Assembly (NCBI GenBank): GCA_030052355.1
Contig: JASIGS010000529.1
Location: 1 to 5,389 of the forward strand
Direction of reading: 5' to 3'
DNA length: 5,389 nucleotides
DNA from: Streptosporangiaceae bacterium
GTDB lineage: Bacteria; Actinomycetota; Actinomycetes; Streptosporangiales; Streptosporangiaceae
The notes beneath the pieces were generated by a model. It had not been told where the DNA came from. It made no database searches and was given only the letters and a program-made list of their open reading frames with translations. Made by a program: the position numbers and the translations under genes. Below are positions 5,083 to 5,389 of this stretch, piece by piece. Every line of letters starts with the position of its first letter. The first letter of the stretch is position 1.

Positions 5083-5389
5083 TTAACTCCTGGTCGGCGC
5101 CCATTCTTGGGTGTCGTCGTCGGCCCAACACATCATATGTACTTCCTGTCCGGAGTCCACTGATGTAATAACGCTAGGGCAGCCATAAAAGGCGCTTGCA
5201 TCCTCATTCGTGATATAGTAGTCGCCGTTGAAGGGTCCCCCGAGGGCCCATAGCTCGTAGCTATCGTCATTACATGCGTGCGCGGATACGTTGTTAGTGG
5301 GAGCGTCGGAGTCCCCTTTGTACCATGACATGCAGTCACCGTTAGGCAGCTTAATCTCCTGATAATCCGGGTCCGATACATCGAGCGTG
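5083..5389 (-). CDS. 3' end of a probable secreted beta-trefoil (ricin-like) protein, partial
   Basis: The frame is open from the right edge of the window to TAA at 5085-5083, giving at least 101 residues with the start outside. It would be wrong to begin at the internal ATG at 5331, because the upstream residues (LDVSDPDYQEIKLPNGDC) continue the same pattern. Two repeat-like blocks are visible: GDCMSWYKG...HACNDDSYELW and YYITNEDASAFYGCP...HMMCWADDDTQEWAP. The spacing of Cys, the conserved Trp and the final QEW recall the QxW-type subdomains of ricin-like carbohydrate-binding modules. The residue make-up (acidic, rich in C, Y, N and W) suggests an extracellular protein. Base composition is markedly AT-richer (roughly half GC) than its neighbours, suggesting recent transfer. 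Sugar binding is inferred. Confidence 0.6.
   Translation of the reverse strand, partial: TLDVSDPDYQEIKLPNGDCMSWYKGDSDAPTNNVSAHACNDDSYELWALGGPFNGDYYITNEDASAFYGCPSVITSVDSGQEVHMMCWADDDTQEWAPTRS

Overview
The window looks like a piece of chromosome from a high-GC actinomycete of the Streptomyces/Streptosporangiales kind. Most of it has GC-rich third codon positions. The recognisable genes belong to families that are typical of this phylum: a DUF5753-type regulator end, a SigE-like ECF sigma factor with a membrane partner, a secreted DUF4232 protein, a VapB antitoxin remnant and DprA remnants. No species can be named from the sequence.

Layout from left to right. Bases 1-119 are the 3' end of a plus-strand helix-turn-helix/DUF5753 regulator, followed by a hairpin terminator. 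Next is a minus-strand two-gene operon (1616 down to 442). It holds an ECF sigma factor whose stop codon overlaps the GTG start of a single-pass membrane protein that is probably its regulator, and it closes with a perfect 14-bp hairpin. Bases 1690-2560 hold plus-strand wreckage: an unrecognised coding remnant with two in-frame stops, then the N-terminal third of dprA with an intact Shine-Dalgarno, joined out of frame to a short piece from the middle of dprA. The minus strand from 3545 to 2623 carries a possible small CxxC protein and a class I SAM-dependent methyltransferase. A secreted DUF4232 protein follows (4357-3782) with its own hairpin terminator. On the plus strand, 4570-4690 is a dead vapB antitoxin and 4723-5044 is the middle part of dprA. 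The right end (5389-5083, minus strand) is the 3' end of a distinctly AT-richer gene for a probable secreted beta-trefoil (ricin-like) protein.

The apparently functional genes are the sigma/membrane-protein pair, the methyltransferase and the DUF4232 protein. The sigma pair is a plausible envelope-signalling unit. Nothing in the sequence ties the other genes to it.

The most notable structure is the dprA debris. Two fragments 2.7 kb apart share an identical 62-bp stretch, including bases past the point where they leave the usual DprA sequence. Outside that stretch they carry complementary parts of the protein: one the N-terminus, the other the middle. This points to duplication and deletion inside a decaying, recombination-prone region. 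I found no convincing new multi-gene system, CRISPR array, rRNA, tRNA or intact transposon.
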